From positions 124,001-188,000 of the forward strand of contig CAMLCZ010000002.1 of assembly GCA_946478665.1 (NCBI GenBank): 64,000 nucleotides of DNA, given 5' to 3'. The position numbers and the translations under genes were made by a program. Source of the stretch: an uncultured Bartonella sp. Lineage in GTDB: Bacteria; Pseudomonadota; Alphaproteobacteria; Rhizobiales; Rhizobiaceae. The notes below the pieces were generated by a model. The model made no database searches, was not told where the DNA came from, and saw nothing but the letters and a program-made list of their open reading frames with translations. Positions 10,336 to 20,919 of the stretch are shown here, piece after piece. Each line of letters begins with the position of its first letter. Position 1 is the first letter of the stretch.

Positions 10336-12003
10336 TTATTTAGCGCCAAGCAGCTTAATGGCGGCGGCACGTGCTTCTTCGGTGATATGTTCACCGGCCA
10401 ACATCCGTGCAATTTCCTCGGCACGCTCTTCAGGCTCCATCTTATGCACATGCGTGATAAGGCGCCCTCCTTCGCGGTGTTCTGCCTTGCTAATGAGGAA
10501 ATGCGAATCTGCACGTGCTGCAACTTGCGGTGCATGTGTGACTGAAAGCACTTGAACCTTCTTGGCTAATCTGGAAAGCCTTTGTCCGATAGCGTCCGCA
10601 ACTGCACCACCAACACCAGTATCAATCTCGTCAAAGACGAGCGTTGGTGCAGATCCACGATCTGCCAATGCCACCTTCAACGCCAATAGAAAGCGCGACA
10701 ATTCACCGCCTGAAGCGACTTTCATCATTGGTCCAGCGCGCGTTCCCGGATTTGTGCGCACCCAATATTCAACACGGTCTATACCTTCCGCATTGCGTTG
10801 TGTGGCATCACTATTTATCTCGACAATAAATTCGGCACGTTCAAGCTTCAATGCAGGCAATTCTGCCATAACAGCGGCAGTCAGGTCTTTTGCACGTGTA
10901 TGCCTTTTTTGCGACAACGCATCTGCTGCCTTATCATATGCGCTCAATGCGCTTTGTACTTCTTTTTCCAGTCTAGCCAAATTTGTTTCGCCCGCATCAA
11001 GCTCTGCAAGGTCAGCGTCCATTTGGTCACGCAACTGCGGCAAATTATCAACTGGAACATTATATTTTCTGGCTGCACCCCGTAAAGCAAATAGCCGTTC
11101 TTCAACCCGCTCTAACTCTTGTGGGTCAAAATCCAGTGCACGCATTGCATGATCGACACTGTCTTGTGCCACACCAAGCGATTGGATAGCCTCATCAATA
11201 GCTTTGACAATGGGAGAAACAAGCTCTTCCGCTTCAGAAACTTTTCGCTCTAATCTGCGTACAAAGTTCGACAAGACAGGTATCGGCGATTCCACACCAT
11301 TGAGTAGATCACCGGCCTCATTGATATCTGTGGCGATTTTTTCCGCTTTCATCATATCAGTGCGACGGTTAGCAAGCTCTTCTTCTTCCCCTATCTCAGG
11401 GTTGAGTGCATCAAGTTCTTCAACAGAGGTTCTTAAATAATCAGCTTCTCTTGCTGCCTGCTCAACTTTTGCTTGGTATTTTTTTAGCTCTGTTTCCAAG
11501 CCATGCCAGATGCGATAACAGTTTTTAACCTTATCAACGTCATCTGCCAAATCCCCATAGGCATCAAGTAGGTTACGGTGGGTATCAATATCCACCAAAG
11601 CGCGATCATCATGCTGGCCATGTATTTCAACCAGTTCATGGCCAATCTGGCGCATGAGCGAAACACTCGCTGCTTGATCGTTTACAAAAACCCGACTACG
11701 CCCATCCGCCGATTGGATGCGCCGCAATATAATATCGCCCTCATCATCAAGACCGTTTTCCTTAATGATATTTCTTGCCGGATGATTTTTCGGCACGTCA
11801 AAGACTGCTGTAACTTGCCCGCTATCCATGCCATGGCGAACCAATGAAGCATCGCCACGCCCGCCCAAAGCGAGAGACAAAGAATCAAGTAAAATAGATT
11901 TACCCGCCCCAGTCTCCCCCGTCAGTACCGACAGGCCCGCTTCAAAGGAGATATCGAGCCTTTCGATCAGAACAATGTCGCGGATCGAAAGCTGTATGAG
12001 CAT
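10336..12003 (-). CDS. recN: DNA repair protein RecN
   Basis: SMC-like ATPase that organises broken ends during recombinational repair. Walker A is GETGAGKS at residues 29-36, a long central coiled coil spans about 150-350, and the C-terminal half holds the ABC signature (VASGGELSRFLLALK) and Walker B (LVFDEIDTGVGG). At 555 residues it is full length. The start is 6 bp from the bamD stop, indicating one transcript, bamD-recN, which is the usual arrangement in Rhizobiales. ligA may be the distal member. Confidence 0.96.
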   Translation of the reverse strand: MLIQLSIRDIVLIERLDISFEAGLSVLTGETGAGKSILLDSLSLALGGRGDASLVRHGMDSGQVTAVFDVPKNHPARNIIKENGLDDEGDIILRRIQSADGRSRVFVNDQAASVSLMRQIGHELVEIHGQHDDRALVDIDTHRNLLDAYGDLADDVDKVKNCYRIWHGLETELKKYQAKVEQAAREADYLRTSVEELDALNPEIGEEEELANRRTDMMKAEKIATDINEAGDLLNGVESPIPVLSNFVRRLERKVSEAEELVSPIVKAIDEAIQSLGVAQDSVDHAMRALDFDPQELERVEERLFALRGAARKYNVPVDNLPQLRDQMDADLAELDAGETNLARLEKEVQSALSAYDKAADALSQKRHTRAKDLTAAVMAELPALKLERAEFIVEINSDATQRNAEGIDRVEYWVRTNPGTRAGPMMKVASGGELSRFLLALKVALADRGSAPTLVFDEIDTGVGGAVADAIGQRLSRLAKKVQVLSVTHAPQVAARADSHFLISKAEHREGGRLITHVHKMEPEERAEEIARMLAGEHITEEARAAAIKLLGAK

Positions 12004-12009
12004 ATCCGA

Positions 12010-12909
12010 TTAAGACGCCTTTTTGCCGTCAGGTTTAATTTTGTTAACTGCGCGAGAAATCCACGAACCTTTGTTTTCCTGAGGGCTTACGCCACCCTTT
12101 TGTAAAAGCTCAAAGGCACTCTTATACCATTTGCTATCAGGATAGTTCTGTCCAAGAACAGCAGCAGCTGTCTGGGCTTCAGATGTCAATCCCAATGCAT
12201 AGTTGGCTTCTGTCAAGCGATAGAGTGCCTCTTCAATCTGATTGGTATTTGAATATTCCTCAACAACCGTACGATAACGCTTGATCGCTGCCAGATATTG
12301 CTTGCGCTCTTGATAATAGCGGCCAATCTGCATTTCCTTACCAGCGAGCTGTTCTCGACCGAAACGAATCTTCGTTTTTGCATCATCCACATATTCCGAT
12401 TGTGGATAGCGATCGACCACTTCCTGCATGGCGGCAATAGCGCGTTTGGTGTCTTTTTGATCGCGCGTAATATCCGGTATCTGGCGGAAATAAGCCAAAC
12501 CAATAATATAATAGGCATAAGCTGCTTCTTCAGAGGTTGGGTATAGCGAGATATAACGTTTTGCCATATTGACGGCTTCGTCATAGTCACCTTTGCGATA
12601 ATTGGTAAAGGCACCCATAACGAGTGATTTACGTGCCCATTCGGTATATGGATGTTGGCGATCAATAGCTGCAAACTTTTTGGAAGCCTCGCCCAAACGC
12701 CCAGCGTCCAAGTTAGCTAGTGCCTGATTATAAAGTACATCGGGCTTTTCAATTGTTTCTACATAAGATGTAAGATCAACATCTTTATCTTTTTTGGAGC
12801 ACCCGGCTGTCAAACATACGCTACCAAGTAAAACCCCAACCAATAGTTTACGGGCAAAACTTGAATTTAAATCCACAGCGTTTTTTATATACGAACTAGA
12901 CTTCGTCAT
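12010..12909 (-). CDS. bamD: Outer membrane assembly lipoprotein BamD
   Basis: Lipoprotein subunit of the BAM complex that inserts beta-barrel proteins into the outer membrane. The N-terminal signal ends in a lipobox (LTAGC) near residue 37, preceded by a charged stretch that is rather long. The mature part is a TPR array ([20 protein letters not shown], then [19 protein letters not shown] and later repeats). The length of about 299 matches alphaproteobacterial BamD/ComL. If translation begins downstream of the annotated ATG the signal would be shorter, but no better ATG with a Shine-Dalgarno precedes the hydrophobic core. It sits between lpxC and recN. Confidence 0.93.
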   Translation of the reverse strand: MTKSSSYIKNAVDLNSSFARKLLVGVLLGSVCLTAGCSKKDKDVDLTSYVETIEKPDVLYNQALANLDAGRLGEASKKFAAIDRQHPYTEWARKSLVMGAFTNYRKGDYDEAVNMAKRYISLYPTSEEAAYAYYIIGLAYFRQIPDITRDQKDTKRAIAAMQEVVDRYPQSEYVDDAKTKIRFGREQLAGKEMQIGRYYQERKQYLAAIKRYRTVVEEYSNTNQIEEALYRLTEANYALGLTSEAQTAAAVLGQNYPDSKWYKSAFELLQKGGVSPQENKGSWISRAVNKIKPDGKKAS

Positions 12910-13126
12910 GCTTTCTCCGGCCTTTCGGCGCTCTTTTTAAAACAAAGACCCTGTTAAAAACAATAACAGGTACCATTACTCGCTCGAGCATAAACCACAA
13001 TCTTAGATAATCAGCAACTAATTACCTACTAAATTAACATTGAATTAGCCGATTTCACCCCTATTGGTCAATCGTTCGTTGAAACAACAATAATAACAAG
13101 CCGTTTTAAACAAGTAGTTTTCAACG

Positions 13127-14032
13127 TTATTTTTCATCAATAGTACAGATTTCATAAGCAGAACTGTCGGCAAGAACAGCGCGAACCAATTGCGCATTCA
13201 AGGCGTGCCCTCCCCGCAATGAACGAAATTGGCCGATAAATGGATGCCCTAACAATGCTGTATCCCCAATAGCGTCCAACAATTTATGGCGAACAAATTC
13301 ATTTTCATAAAAAGTGCCTTGTGGATTAACAATGCGCCCATCAACACCGATAACCAAGGAATTTTCCAGTGAAGACCCCAAGGCCATACCGGCTGCCCAA
13401 AGTGTTTCAACATCTTTTAAAAAGCCAAATGTGCGAGCTCGCGAAACTTCCGCTTTATAATCATCTTTATCAAGATCAAATATAAACTGGCTTTCTCCAA
13501 TTATTGGCGTAGCAAAAGCGATTGCGACATCAAATTGCCGACCATCAAATGGAACAAACTCAGCAAAGCCACTTTTTGATTCGACTCTAACGTGCTTTTG
13601 AATGCGCAAATATTGGCGTTTGGCGTCTTGTATTTTAATACCTGTCTCATCAAAAGCTTTGCAATAGCTCCATGCACCACCATCCAAGATTGGCAGTTCA
13701 TTATTGGATACTTCTATAGTCAAATTATCCAGATTATAGGCTGTTATTGCAGACATCAAATGTTCGATTGTTTCAACACGCAACTCCCCTTTTCCCAGCA
13801 CTGTTGAAAGCTCTGTAGCGCCTGTCTCGCTTGATATGGCTCGAAAACGTTGCTTTTGACCGTTCATGGTTTCACGAATGAAAACTATTCCCGTATCATG
13901 GTTTGCTGGATGAATTGTCAGAGTCGATGGTGTACCACTATGCACGCCATGACCTGTCAAAGTCACAACAGAATTTAAAGTGGATTGATACTTTGGGAAA
14001 ATATCATCTTTGGTTGAACCAGTCATATTCAT
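13127..14032 (-). CDS. lpxC: UDP-3-O-acyl-N-acetylglucosamine deacetylase
   Basis: Zinc deacetylase catalysing the committed step of lipid A synthesis. The zinc ligands are visible as H91 (ETIEHLMSAI), H249 and D253 (RHKLLDAIGD), and the catalytic histidine is H276 (GGHALNAQL). The 301 residues are normal. The gene follows ftsZ in the dcw order but is separated from it by about 300 bp and by the ftsZ terminator, so it should have its own promoter. About 217 bp separate it from bamD. Confidence 0.96.
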   Translation of the reverse strand: MNMTGSTKDDIFPKYQSTLNSVVTLTGHGVHSGTPSTLTIHPANHDTGIVFIRETMNGQKQRFRAISSETGATELSTVLGKGELRVETIEHLMSAITAYNLDNLTIEVSNNELPILDGGAWSYCKAFDETGIKIQDAKRQYLRIQKHVRVESKSGFAEFVPFDGRQFDVAIAFATPIIGESQFIFDLDKDDYKAEVSRARTFGFLKDVETLWAAGMALGSSLENSLVIGVDGRIVNPQGTFYENEFVRHKLLDAIGDTALLGHPFIGQFRSLRGGHALNAQLVRAVLADSSAYEICTIDEK

Positions 14033-14215
14033 CCATCTTTCAACGCCAGAGTTATTCAGTCTTGAAAATTATTAGCATTTTTTAAAACTGCCTTCGAGTG
14101 CAGATTGAAAGATATGCCAATCAATTTTTACAACCAAACCGTTATATGCGTTCAAAACAACAGAAAATCATCATTATAGAGACATCAACCTATTTTTCTC
14201 CGAATGATAAATGCA

Positions 14216-14247
14216 AATAAAAAAACCGCTGTTTTGCAACAGCGGTT
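14216..14247 (-). terminator. Intrinsic terminator downstream of ftsZ
   Basis: Read on the minus strand, a perfect 10-bp stem AACCGCTGTT / AACAGCGGTT with a 4-nt loop is followed by a run of T residues. It lies about 90 nt past the ftsZ stop and closes the dcw transcript before lpxC. Confidence 0.85.
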
Positions 14248-14334
14248 AATTCGAGAAGGTTTTGGGGCTTTTGTGGTATAAGTCTATCTTTATTGAAAGA
14301 CTTATACCTTTTTCTCTATAGCTATTACCTTTTA

Positions 14335-16134
14335 TCAGTTAGCCTGACGGCGAAGAAATGCCGGAATTTCCAACTGATCTTCTTCACTCATTGGCGCACG
14401 ATTTTGTGGCTGCATTGGTTGCATTGGCTGCTGTGGACGCATTTGCGGCTCAGCAGCACGACGTGGAGCATAGACTGCAGCATCAGGCGAAATTGTGCGC
14501 CGTGGATCTGTTGAAGGCATTACTGGCTCACGATGTGATGGTCTTGCAGCAGGCTCTAAGCGTCCTGTCGGCTCTTCATCACGGTGCATCAAGCTTTGTG
14601 TCAACTTCTGCCACAAACTGCGTGGTCCTTGTTGTGGTGCCTGACGATTGGAAGCAGCACTGGCTTTCTCACGTGCAACTGGTGGAAAATCGCGTAGCTC
14701 TGGCATACGAACTGGCGTTTGACGAGGTTGCTGGGCTACTGGTCTTTCCTGCATAGCTGGCACTTCTGTCATTTCATCCAAAACGCGTGCTGTTGCTTCC
14801 ATCGACACATTTGGTGTCATAGGTTGCTGTGGTACCACACGGCTTTGCATACGAGGCGCCTGTTGTGCTTGCGCAACTTGTTGATTTGGTGCTGCAGCTG
14901 CAACCTGAACCTGTGGGTTGCTGCGCTGTGGCATAACAGGTGTTTGCGTTGCAGGTGTTTTGAATAACTGGCTTTGTGGGCGGAATGGCTCTTCAACTGG
15001 CCGATTCATCTCAACCTCAAGCGCTTCCATGACCTCTACCATGCCTTGCGGACGAGGATCGGCATTATGTACCTTCTGCATACCTGGGATAGGCTGGTTA
15101 CCCTCTGCCTTACGAACAGGGTTGACCAATGGATTACCCATATTACCTGTATCTGTTCCTTCAACCGACATACGATCAATACCTGTTGCAACAACAGAAA
15201 CACGAATGACGCCTTCAAGTGATTCATCATCAATTGCACCAAAGATGACGTTTGCGTCGGCATCGACTTCTTCACGAATACGGTTGGCAGCTTCATCAAC
15301 CTCAAACAAGGTTAAATCACGTCCACCGGTGATAGAAATCAACAATCCACGTGCGCCACGCATTGAGGTTTCATCAAGCAGTGGGTTGGCAATGGCGGCT
15401 TCGGCAGCAGCAAGTGCGCGATTTTCACCAGAAGCTTCACCAGTTCCCATCATTGCACGGCCCATTTCATGCATCACAGAACGGACATCAGCAAAGTCAA
15501 GATTAATCAAACCTTCCTTAATCATGAGATCTGTGATGGAAGCAACACCAGAATAAAGCACCTGGTCTGCCATCATAAAGGCATCTGCAAATGTTGTTTG
15601 TTCGTTTGCGATACGGAAAAGATTTTGGTTTGGAATAACTATCAATGTATCAACACATTGCTGCAATTCTTCAATACCGGCTTCAGCCGTTTTCATGCGG
15701 CGTGCACCCTCAAAATGAAAAGGCTTTGTAACAACACCAACAGTCAAAATGCCTTTTTCACGTGCAGCACGAGCAACAACAGGTGCGGCTCCCGTACCGG
15801 TACCACCACCCATACCGCAGGTAATAAATACCATATGCGAGTTACCCAGATGGTCGATAATTTCATCAAGGCATTCTTCAGCAGCAGCCTGACCAACTTC
15901 TGGCAGTGCACCAGCACCTAAGCCTTCCGTTACAGCAGCACCAAGTTGAATAACACGATCAGCCTTTGACATTGTCAAAGCTTGCGCATCGGTATTAGCA
16001 ACAACAAAGTCAACGCCCTGTAATCCAGCATTAATCATGTTGTTAACGGCGTTGCCGCCGCCACCGCCCACGCCAAAAACTGTGATACGTGGCTTAAGCT
16101 CGGTGATATCCGGCTCATGCAGATTGATTGTCAT
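14335..16134 (-). CDS. ftsZ: Cell division protein FtsZ (long C-terminal extension)
   Basis: Tubulin-like GTPase forming the division ring. The start used is the ATG at 16134, with AAGGA upstream and the standard rhizobial [17 protein letters not shown] beginning; a longer frame from 16170 adds 12 unconserved residues. The GTP signature GGGTGTG lies at 109-115 and the synergy loop (NLDFADV) near residue 210. The folded domain ends by about 320, followed by a long Gln/Pro/Met-rich linker and the conserved tip [12 protein letters not shown] that contacts FtsA and other partners. The total of 599 residues is typical for Rhizobiales and much longer than E. coli FtsZ. It lies 69 bp after ftsA. Confidence 0.97.
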   Translation of the reverse strand: MTINLHEPDITELKPRITVFGVGGGGGNAVNNMINAGLQGVDFVVANTDAQALTMSKADRVIQLGAAVTEGLGAGALPEVGQAAAEECLDEIIDHLGNSHMVFITCGMGGGTGTGAAPVVARAAREKGILTVGVVTKPFHFEGARRMKTAEAGIEELQQCVDTLIVIPNQNLFRIANEQTTFADAFMMADQVLYSGVASITDLMIKEGLINLDFADVRSVMHEMGRAMMGTGEASGENRALAAAEAAIANPLLDETSMRGARGLLISITGGRDLTLFEVDEAANRIREEVDADANVIFGAIDDESLEGVIRVSVVATGIDRMSVEGTDTGNMGNPLVNPVRKAEGNQPIPGMQKVHNADPRPQGMVEVMEALEVEMNRPVEEPFRPQSQLFKTPATQTPVMPQRSNPQVQVAAAAPNQQVAQAQQAPRMQSRVVPQQPMTPNVSMEATARVLDEMTEVPAMQERPVAQQPRQTPVRMPELRDFPPVAREKASAASNRQAPQQGPRSLWQKLTQSLMHRDEEPTGRLEPAARPSHREPVMPSTDPRRTISPDAAVYAPRRAAEPQMRPQQPMQPMQPQNRAPMSEEDQLEIPAFLRRQAN

Positions 16135-16203
16135 TCTCTTTTCCTTCTCATAAAGCACCGCAAAGCCCATAGCGGTAGAAATAAGTTATACTGTAACGCC
16201 TAC

Positions 16204-17502
16204 TCAAAAACTCTCGCGAAGCCACTGCCCCACACGTTGAAATCGCCCACCCGTACCAGTTTTCATTTGGCCAATACTATGAACAAATTTCTCTTCGAAA
16301 CTGGCTGTCTGCGGATAGATCATCAATCCGACAACAGCCGAAAATGCTGCTCCTTTTGCCAAAGTTGGCAAACCAGAAACCCCCAATGGACGCCCGACAC
16401 GTACATTGCGTCCCAATATCTTACGTGCTGTTTCTGGCAAACCGGTTAATTGGCTTCCACCACCCGTTAAAACAACACGCTTGCCAATAACATGCCCAAA
16501 CCCTGAACGATTGAGACGATCGCGTACCATTTCCAATGTCTCTTCAACACGCGCCTGAATAATACGTGTGAGAACGGCACGGGGATATTGTGTTTCATTC
16601 TGTTCGCCAGCAATTGGCGAAATGCTAATCATATGGCGGTCATCAATGCCACCAGATAAAGCTGACCCATGCATAACCTTAAGTCGTTCAGCAGCTTCAA
16701 GCGGCATAGAAAAACCACGAGCAATATCAAGTGTTACATGATTGCCGCCAACTGGAATTGCATCAGCATGGACAAAACGGTTTTCCGAAAAGACTGAAAA
16801 AGTTGTTGTGCCGCCACCAAGATCAATGCAGGCTGCGCCCAAACGCGCCTCATCATCAACCAGCACGGAAAGCCCACTTGCAAAAGGTGTTGCAACCATA
16901 GCTTCAACACTGATATGCGCGCGATTAATACACGCTTCCAGATTACGCAATGGCACACTTTCAGCCGTCATAACGTGAACGTCCACGCCAAGCAAATCAC
17001 CCGACATACCAACTGGATCAGAAATACCCTTTTCACTGTCCAATGAATATGAAAGCGGTACTGAATGAACAATATGGCGATCAAGACCGAAAGCATGACG
17101 CGAAGCATCTGCCAATACCGTACGAACATCGCGCTCGGTAACTTCACGTCCACTAACGTCAGCACTACCATGGACCACAACACTTTTAAGGCGCGCAGAT
17201 GAAAAATTCACGATAAGGGAATCAACAATCAAGCCCGACATTTTTTCGGCGGCATCAACAGCAAGTCGAACGGCCTGTTCAGCAGCAGCCATATCCATAA
17301 CCACGCCTGACTTGATGCCGCGTGATCTTTGAACGCCGAAGCCCAAGATTTCAATGTGATGCGTGCGACCTGGCAGATATTGCGTATGGTCAAGCGGACG
17401 CAAACGGGCAATAACGCAGACAACCTTGCTTGATCCCATATCAAGCACGGTCAACAGGCGCGTTTTGCGCAATCCGCCATGACCTGAACCAAGCAAATTC
17501 AT
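16204..17502 (-). CDS. ftsA: Cell division protein FtsA
   Basis: Actin-like ATPase that tethers FtsZ filaments to the inner membrane. The actin-fold signatures are present: the phosphate 1 loop near residues 20-30 (LDMGSSKVVCVIA), phosphate 2 (CIDLGGGTTTFSVF) and the adenosine motif (VVLTGGGSQLTGLPE). The C-terminus (GRFQRVGQWLRESF) is the amphipathic membrane-targeting helix. The ATG overlaps the end of ftsQ by 4 bp, implying translational coupling. The length of 432 is normal. Confidence 0.96.
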   Translation of the reverse strand: MNLLGSGHGGLRKTRLLTVLDMGSSKVVCVIARLRPLDHTQYLPGRTHHIEILGFGVQRSRGIKSGVVMDMAAAEQAVRLAVDAAEKMSGLIVDSLIVNFSSARLKSVVVHGSADVSGREVTERDVRTVLADASRHAFGLDRHIVHSVPLSYSLDSEKGISDPVGMSGDLLGVDVHVMTAESVPLRNLEACINRAHISVEAMVATPFASGLSVLVDDEARLGAACIDLGGGTTTFSVFSENRFVHADAIPVGGNHVTLDIARGFSMPLEAAERLKVMHGSALSGGIDDRHMISISPIAGEQNETQYPRAVLTRIIQARVEETLEMVRDRLNRSGFGHVIGKRVVLTGGGSQLTGLPETARKILGRNVRVGRPLGVSGLPTLAKGAAFSAVVGLMIYPQTASFEEKFVHSIGQMKTGTGGRFQRVGQWLRESF

Positions 17503-18428
17503 GCGTGACCTGCCTTCTGCGCCTTCAAGCGACGCTCTTCTTCTTTTACGACCTGATTACGACGCTCTAGCGCTTCATCGGATAGCGCAACAGTCATACG
17601 ATCAGGCAAACGCAGATCAACACTCAAAACATCCCGCGAAAATAAGCCTTGTTCTTTATCTGCCTTAACTGCATCTGCAAGGCGAGCCATTGCATTTATT
17701 TCAGGCAATTTAATACGCACACCATTATCCAGAAGTATATCCCACCGACGATCTCCGACACGCACATAAGCGCGCACGTGATCGTGAATGTCTGGAAATG
17801 CGGCTACCTGTTTTACAAAATCTTGCGCCTTTGCATCAGCACCTGCACCAACAACAAGCGGCAAATCTCCAACCAGACCAGGTCTGAATGGCACAATGAC
17901 ACGCCCTTCATCGTCAATAATGTCAAGCTTATCTTCATGCTGCCAAATTGCATAAGGCTGACGTTCTACCAATGAAACACGGACACGATTTGGATAGACT
18001 TTTTGCACATCAACAGATTGCACCCAAGGAAGTTTTTCCAAGTCTTCCCGTGCTGCTGTCGCATCAAATCCAATCATGGATGTCTCGCCATCAAGACCCA
18101 ATGCCGATAGAACATCAAGTTCCGACATTCTTTTATTTCCAGCAATATCCACGTCTTCCACGGCAAAGCCAAATGTGGAGGTCGTCGCCTTCAACACATC
18201 TTCTGTGTGTCCTCCAGCAGAGATACCATAGGCTGCCGACGCACCGATAAAAAATACGAATGCAACCGTACCAAAATGGCGAGGTACATCAATGTCCGCC
18301 AAGACAAAATGAAAGACAGCGCGCCGAAACCGCCGATAAAGGCGGGGCAGCAACGACATCGCCGATGTCGAAAAACTATCTGCCTGTTGACCGTTCAACG
18401 CATACACGACGCGTCCTCCACCATCCAT
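17499..18428 (-). CDS. ftsQ: Cell division protein FtsQ
   Basis: Bitopic divisome protein. The order is a cytoplasmic N-terminus, a single transmembrane segment around residues 58-75 ([18 protein letters not shown]), a POTRA domain ([25 protein letters not shown] split over residues 95-120) and an FtsQ/DivIB domain to about 290. The start is uncertain: the ATG at 18428 overlaps the ddl 3' end by 34 bp, while an internal ATG at 18359 would leave a 35-bp gap. The stop overlaps ftsA by 4 bp. Confidence 0.92.
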   Translation of the reverse strand: MDGGGRVVYALNGQQADSFSTSAMSLLPRLYRRFRRAVFHFVLADIDVPRHFGTVAFVFFIGASAAYGISAGGHTEDVLKATTSTFGFAVEDVDIAGNKRMSELDVLSALGLDGETSMIGFDATAAREDLEKLPWVQSVDVQKVYPNRVRVSLVERQPYAIWQHEDKLDIIDDEGRVIVPFRPGLVGDLPLVVGAGADAKAQDFVKQVAAFPDIHDHVRAYVRVGDRRWDILLDNGVRIKLPEINAMARLADAVKADKEQGLFSRDVLSVDLRLPDRMTVALSDEALERRNQVVKEEERRLKAQKAGHA

Positions 18429-19315
18429 TTTACAAGGTCACCAAATGAATGACCCGACACTTTGGCAATATCTGGAACAAGAGAAGTTGGTGTCATTCCT
18501 GGTTGTGTATTGATTTCCAACCAAACCAACTCTCCCTTCTCCTCGTCATAACGAAAATCTGATCGACTGACACCACGACAACCAATTGCTTGATGCGCAG
18601 CCACAGACATCAATTGCACATTTTGGTAAATAATTGGTGAAAGTGGCGCAGGACAAACATGTCTTGAACCACCCGGTTTGTATTTTGAGTTGAAGTCATA
18701 AAACTTGTAGCCTTCATCAGGAACGATCTCGCACACATCAAGTGCCATCTCGCCAATCACCGCGCATGTCAGTTCCCGACCGGCAACATATTTCTCAACG
18801 ATAACATCGTCGCCATAATGCCATTCCGCCTCACCCAATTCTTTTGGTGGGCGTGCCTGATCGGCGGTTACAATAACAACACCGAAGCTTGACCCTTCAC
18901 AAACAGGCTTCACAACATAAGGCGGTTCAATGGGGTGTTTATCTCCAATATCAAAACGGCTCATAACGCGTGAGGGAGCAACAGTTACACCTTGTGTGCT
19001 GGCAACAATTTTTGCCCGCCCCTTATCCATTGCCAAAGCAGATGCCAAAACACCCGAATGCGTGTAAGGTATTTGTAAAAATTCAAGTATTCCCTGAATA
19101 CGACCATCTTCACCGAAGATACCATGCAAGGCGTTAAAGGCGACATCAGGCTTTAAATGGGACAGCACAGAGGCCACATCGCGCCCCACATCAACTTTGG
19201 TAACTTTATAGCCTTCTTGCTCAAGAGCTTTAGCGCACGCTTCGCCAGATGATAGACTAACAGACCGTTCTGATGAAAAACCACCCATCAGTACTGCAAC
19301 ATGCTTTTTAGTCAT
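18395..19315 (-). CDS. ddl: D-alanine--D-alanine ligase
   Basis: ATP-grasp enzyme making the D-Ala-D-Ala dipeptide for peptidoglycan. The N-terminus [20 protein letters not shown] is the glycine-rich substrate loop with its conserved glutamate. [12 protein letters not shown] and [13 protein letters not shown] are central ATP-grasp motifs, and [19 protein letters not shown] is the metal-binding end. The 306 residues match DdlB. It begins a block ddl-ftsQ-ftsA-ftsZ separated from murB by a 640-bp gap, so this block may carry its own promoter. Confidence 0.96.
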   Translation of the reverse strand: MTKKHVAVLMGGFSSERSVSLSSGEACAKALEQEGYKVTKVDVGRDVASVLSHLKPDVAFNALHGIFGEDGRIQGILEFLQIPYTHSGVLASALAMDKGRAKIVASTQGVTVAPSRVMSRFDIGDKHPIEPPYVVKPVCEGSSFGVVIVTADQARPPKELGEAEWHYGDDVIVEKYVAGRELTCAVIGEMALDVCEIVPDEGYKFYDFNSKYKPGGSRHVCPAPLSPIIYQNVQLMSVAAHQAIGCRGVSRSDFRYDEEKGELVWLEINTQPGMTPTSLVPDIAKVSGHSFGDLVKWMVEDASCMR

Positions 19316-19955
19316 ATCAAAAGCCCCTCATAAAACACCAAATATAGTCCTTCCAAACACGATCAATACTATCAGTAGAATAAAACCGGATTCATCGTTT
19401 CGAATCAAAGGACTAGTATCGGGGTCAATGAATCAGAAACAACCATGTAAAACAAGTGCCAGACACCGCAAGATGCTGATTCGAAAGGCAAAATTACCGA
19501 CATGTCCTTGAAATGACTCATAGATTTTTTTTCATTATTTTTAATGATGTATTTACCATAAAAAAATGGGCGGTATCTTGCATTACTTAGTCAATAGTTT
19601 AGCTGTACCGACATGATAAAAATTTAAAATAAATGCATTTGTGACACAGTTCACGCAAAGACACCAAAAGACTAAAATATTGCCGATTAAGAATTAGAGA
19701 ATCTTTTCCGAAATCCAACTGATCTCGTGGCATTATATTGCACCTAGCAATAACTATAAAAACCGAAGACTAACTGTCATCATCACTATTAAACACGGTT
19801 TCGTTAACCATTTCATTCTTTGAACGAAATGCAAACAGGTTGTCACGTTTACCATGTTTTTGTTCAGAATGTTTATTATCAAACCAATCACTTTACCCCT
19901 TATATTGGCTTATGTAGCCAATTCGATAAACATGCTTATCAGTCAAATTATACGA
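19316..19955. other. 640-bp gap splitting the dcw cluster (murB / ddl)
   Basis: This AT-rich interval is unusual inside an otherwise overlapping gene cluster. I saw no frame with a convincing start and no match to a remnant of a known dcw gene. The ORF at 19820-20014 on the plus strand overlaps the murB end and looks random. The region most likely holds promoter or regulatory sequence for ddl-ftsQAZ. Confidence 0.6.
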
Positions 19956-20915
19956 CTAATCAGGTAAAAAGGGTGTCACTTCATGGCCGGGAAGAAAAGC
20001 GCCGATCCGTTTAATTTCCCAATGAAGATTAATCTTGCTCTTTTCATAAACACGTTGACGGACAGTCTCGCCCAAAAGCTCCAGATCATAGGCTGTAGCA
20101 TTGCCGGTATTAATCATGAAATTACAGTGCATGGTGCTTATTTCGGCACCACCTATTTTCAACCCCCGACAGCCAGCTTCGTCAATAACTTTCCAAGCCG
20201 ATGTGCCTTCGGGATTACGAAAGGTTGACCCGCCCGTTTTTTCACGGATTGGCTGCACAGCCTCACGATGCGCTATAGCTTCATCCATAGCCTTGCGGAT
20301 TTCGTCTTTGTCACCTTTTGGTCCTTGCAGCAAAGCACCAATGAAAATGAGGTCGTCAGGCACATTTGAATGACGATAAGAATATTGCATATCAGCCAAA
20401 CTCAAAATATGGCGTTTACCGGCGCGATCAAGTGCATAAACTTCAACAACGTGCTCTGCTGTTTCACCACCATTCGCACCACCATTCATTTTTAGTGCGC
20501 CGCCAAGATTACCCGGTATACCGCAGTAAAAATGCATACCGGCAATACCTGCTTCTAATGCTACTGTTGCAATACGTTTATCGGTTGTTGCTGCGCCTGC
20601 AAAAAATTGGGTAGGAGACACTTGCTGTGTTTCGCCAAAACCTTTTGCCGAAAGCCTGATTGTAATACCAGGAATACCACCATCACGAATGAGAAGATTT
20701 GACCCAATACCAACAATCGTAAGAGGAATATCTTTAGGGGTATTTTGCAGGAAAAAAGTAAGGTCTGCCTCGTCTGCTGGCTGATAAAACACTTCTGCAA
20801 GACCACCGGTTCTAAACCATGTAACCTTGCTCATATCGACATTGGCAGTGATACGCCCCCGAAGGCCTGCCAATGAAGGTTGTAAATCCTTTAAGAGTTC
20901 TTCGCCATCATTCAT
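19956..20915 (-). CDS. murB: UDP-N-acetylenolpyruvoylglucosamine reductase
   Basis: FAD-dependent reductase completing UDP-MurNAc. The FAD-binding segment ([18 protein letters not shown], about residues 81-98), the active-site stretch [20 protein letters not shown] and the serine/glutamate region ([13 protein letters not shown]) are present, with the type I C-terminal domain ([15 protein letters not shown]). It is full length at 319 residues. It lies 4 bp after murC, so the two are co-transcribed. Confidence 0.96.
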   Translation of the reverse strand: MNDGEELLKDLQPSLAGLRGRITANVDMSKVTWFRTGGLAEVFYQPADEADLTFFLQNTPKDIPLTIVGIGSNLLIRDGGIPGITIRLSAKGFGETQQVSPTQFFAGAATTDKRIATVALEAGIAGMHFYCGIPGNLGGALKMNGGANGGETAEHVVEVYALDRAGKRHILSLADMQYSYRHSNVPDDLIFIGALLQGPKGDKDEIRKAMDEAIAHREAVQPIREKTGGSTFRNPEGTSAWKVIDEAGCRGLKIGGAEISTMHCNFMINTGNATAYDLELLGETVRQRVYEKSKINLHWEIKRIGAFLPGHEVTPFLPD

Positions 20916-20919
20916 GTGA

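Noticed and set aside
16135-16170. Twelve-residue N-terminal extension of FtsZ
   Set aside because: The conserved rhizobial FtsZ start and a good ribosome-binding site match the internal ATG at 16134.
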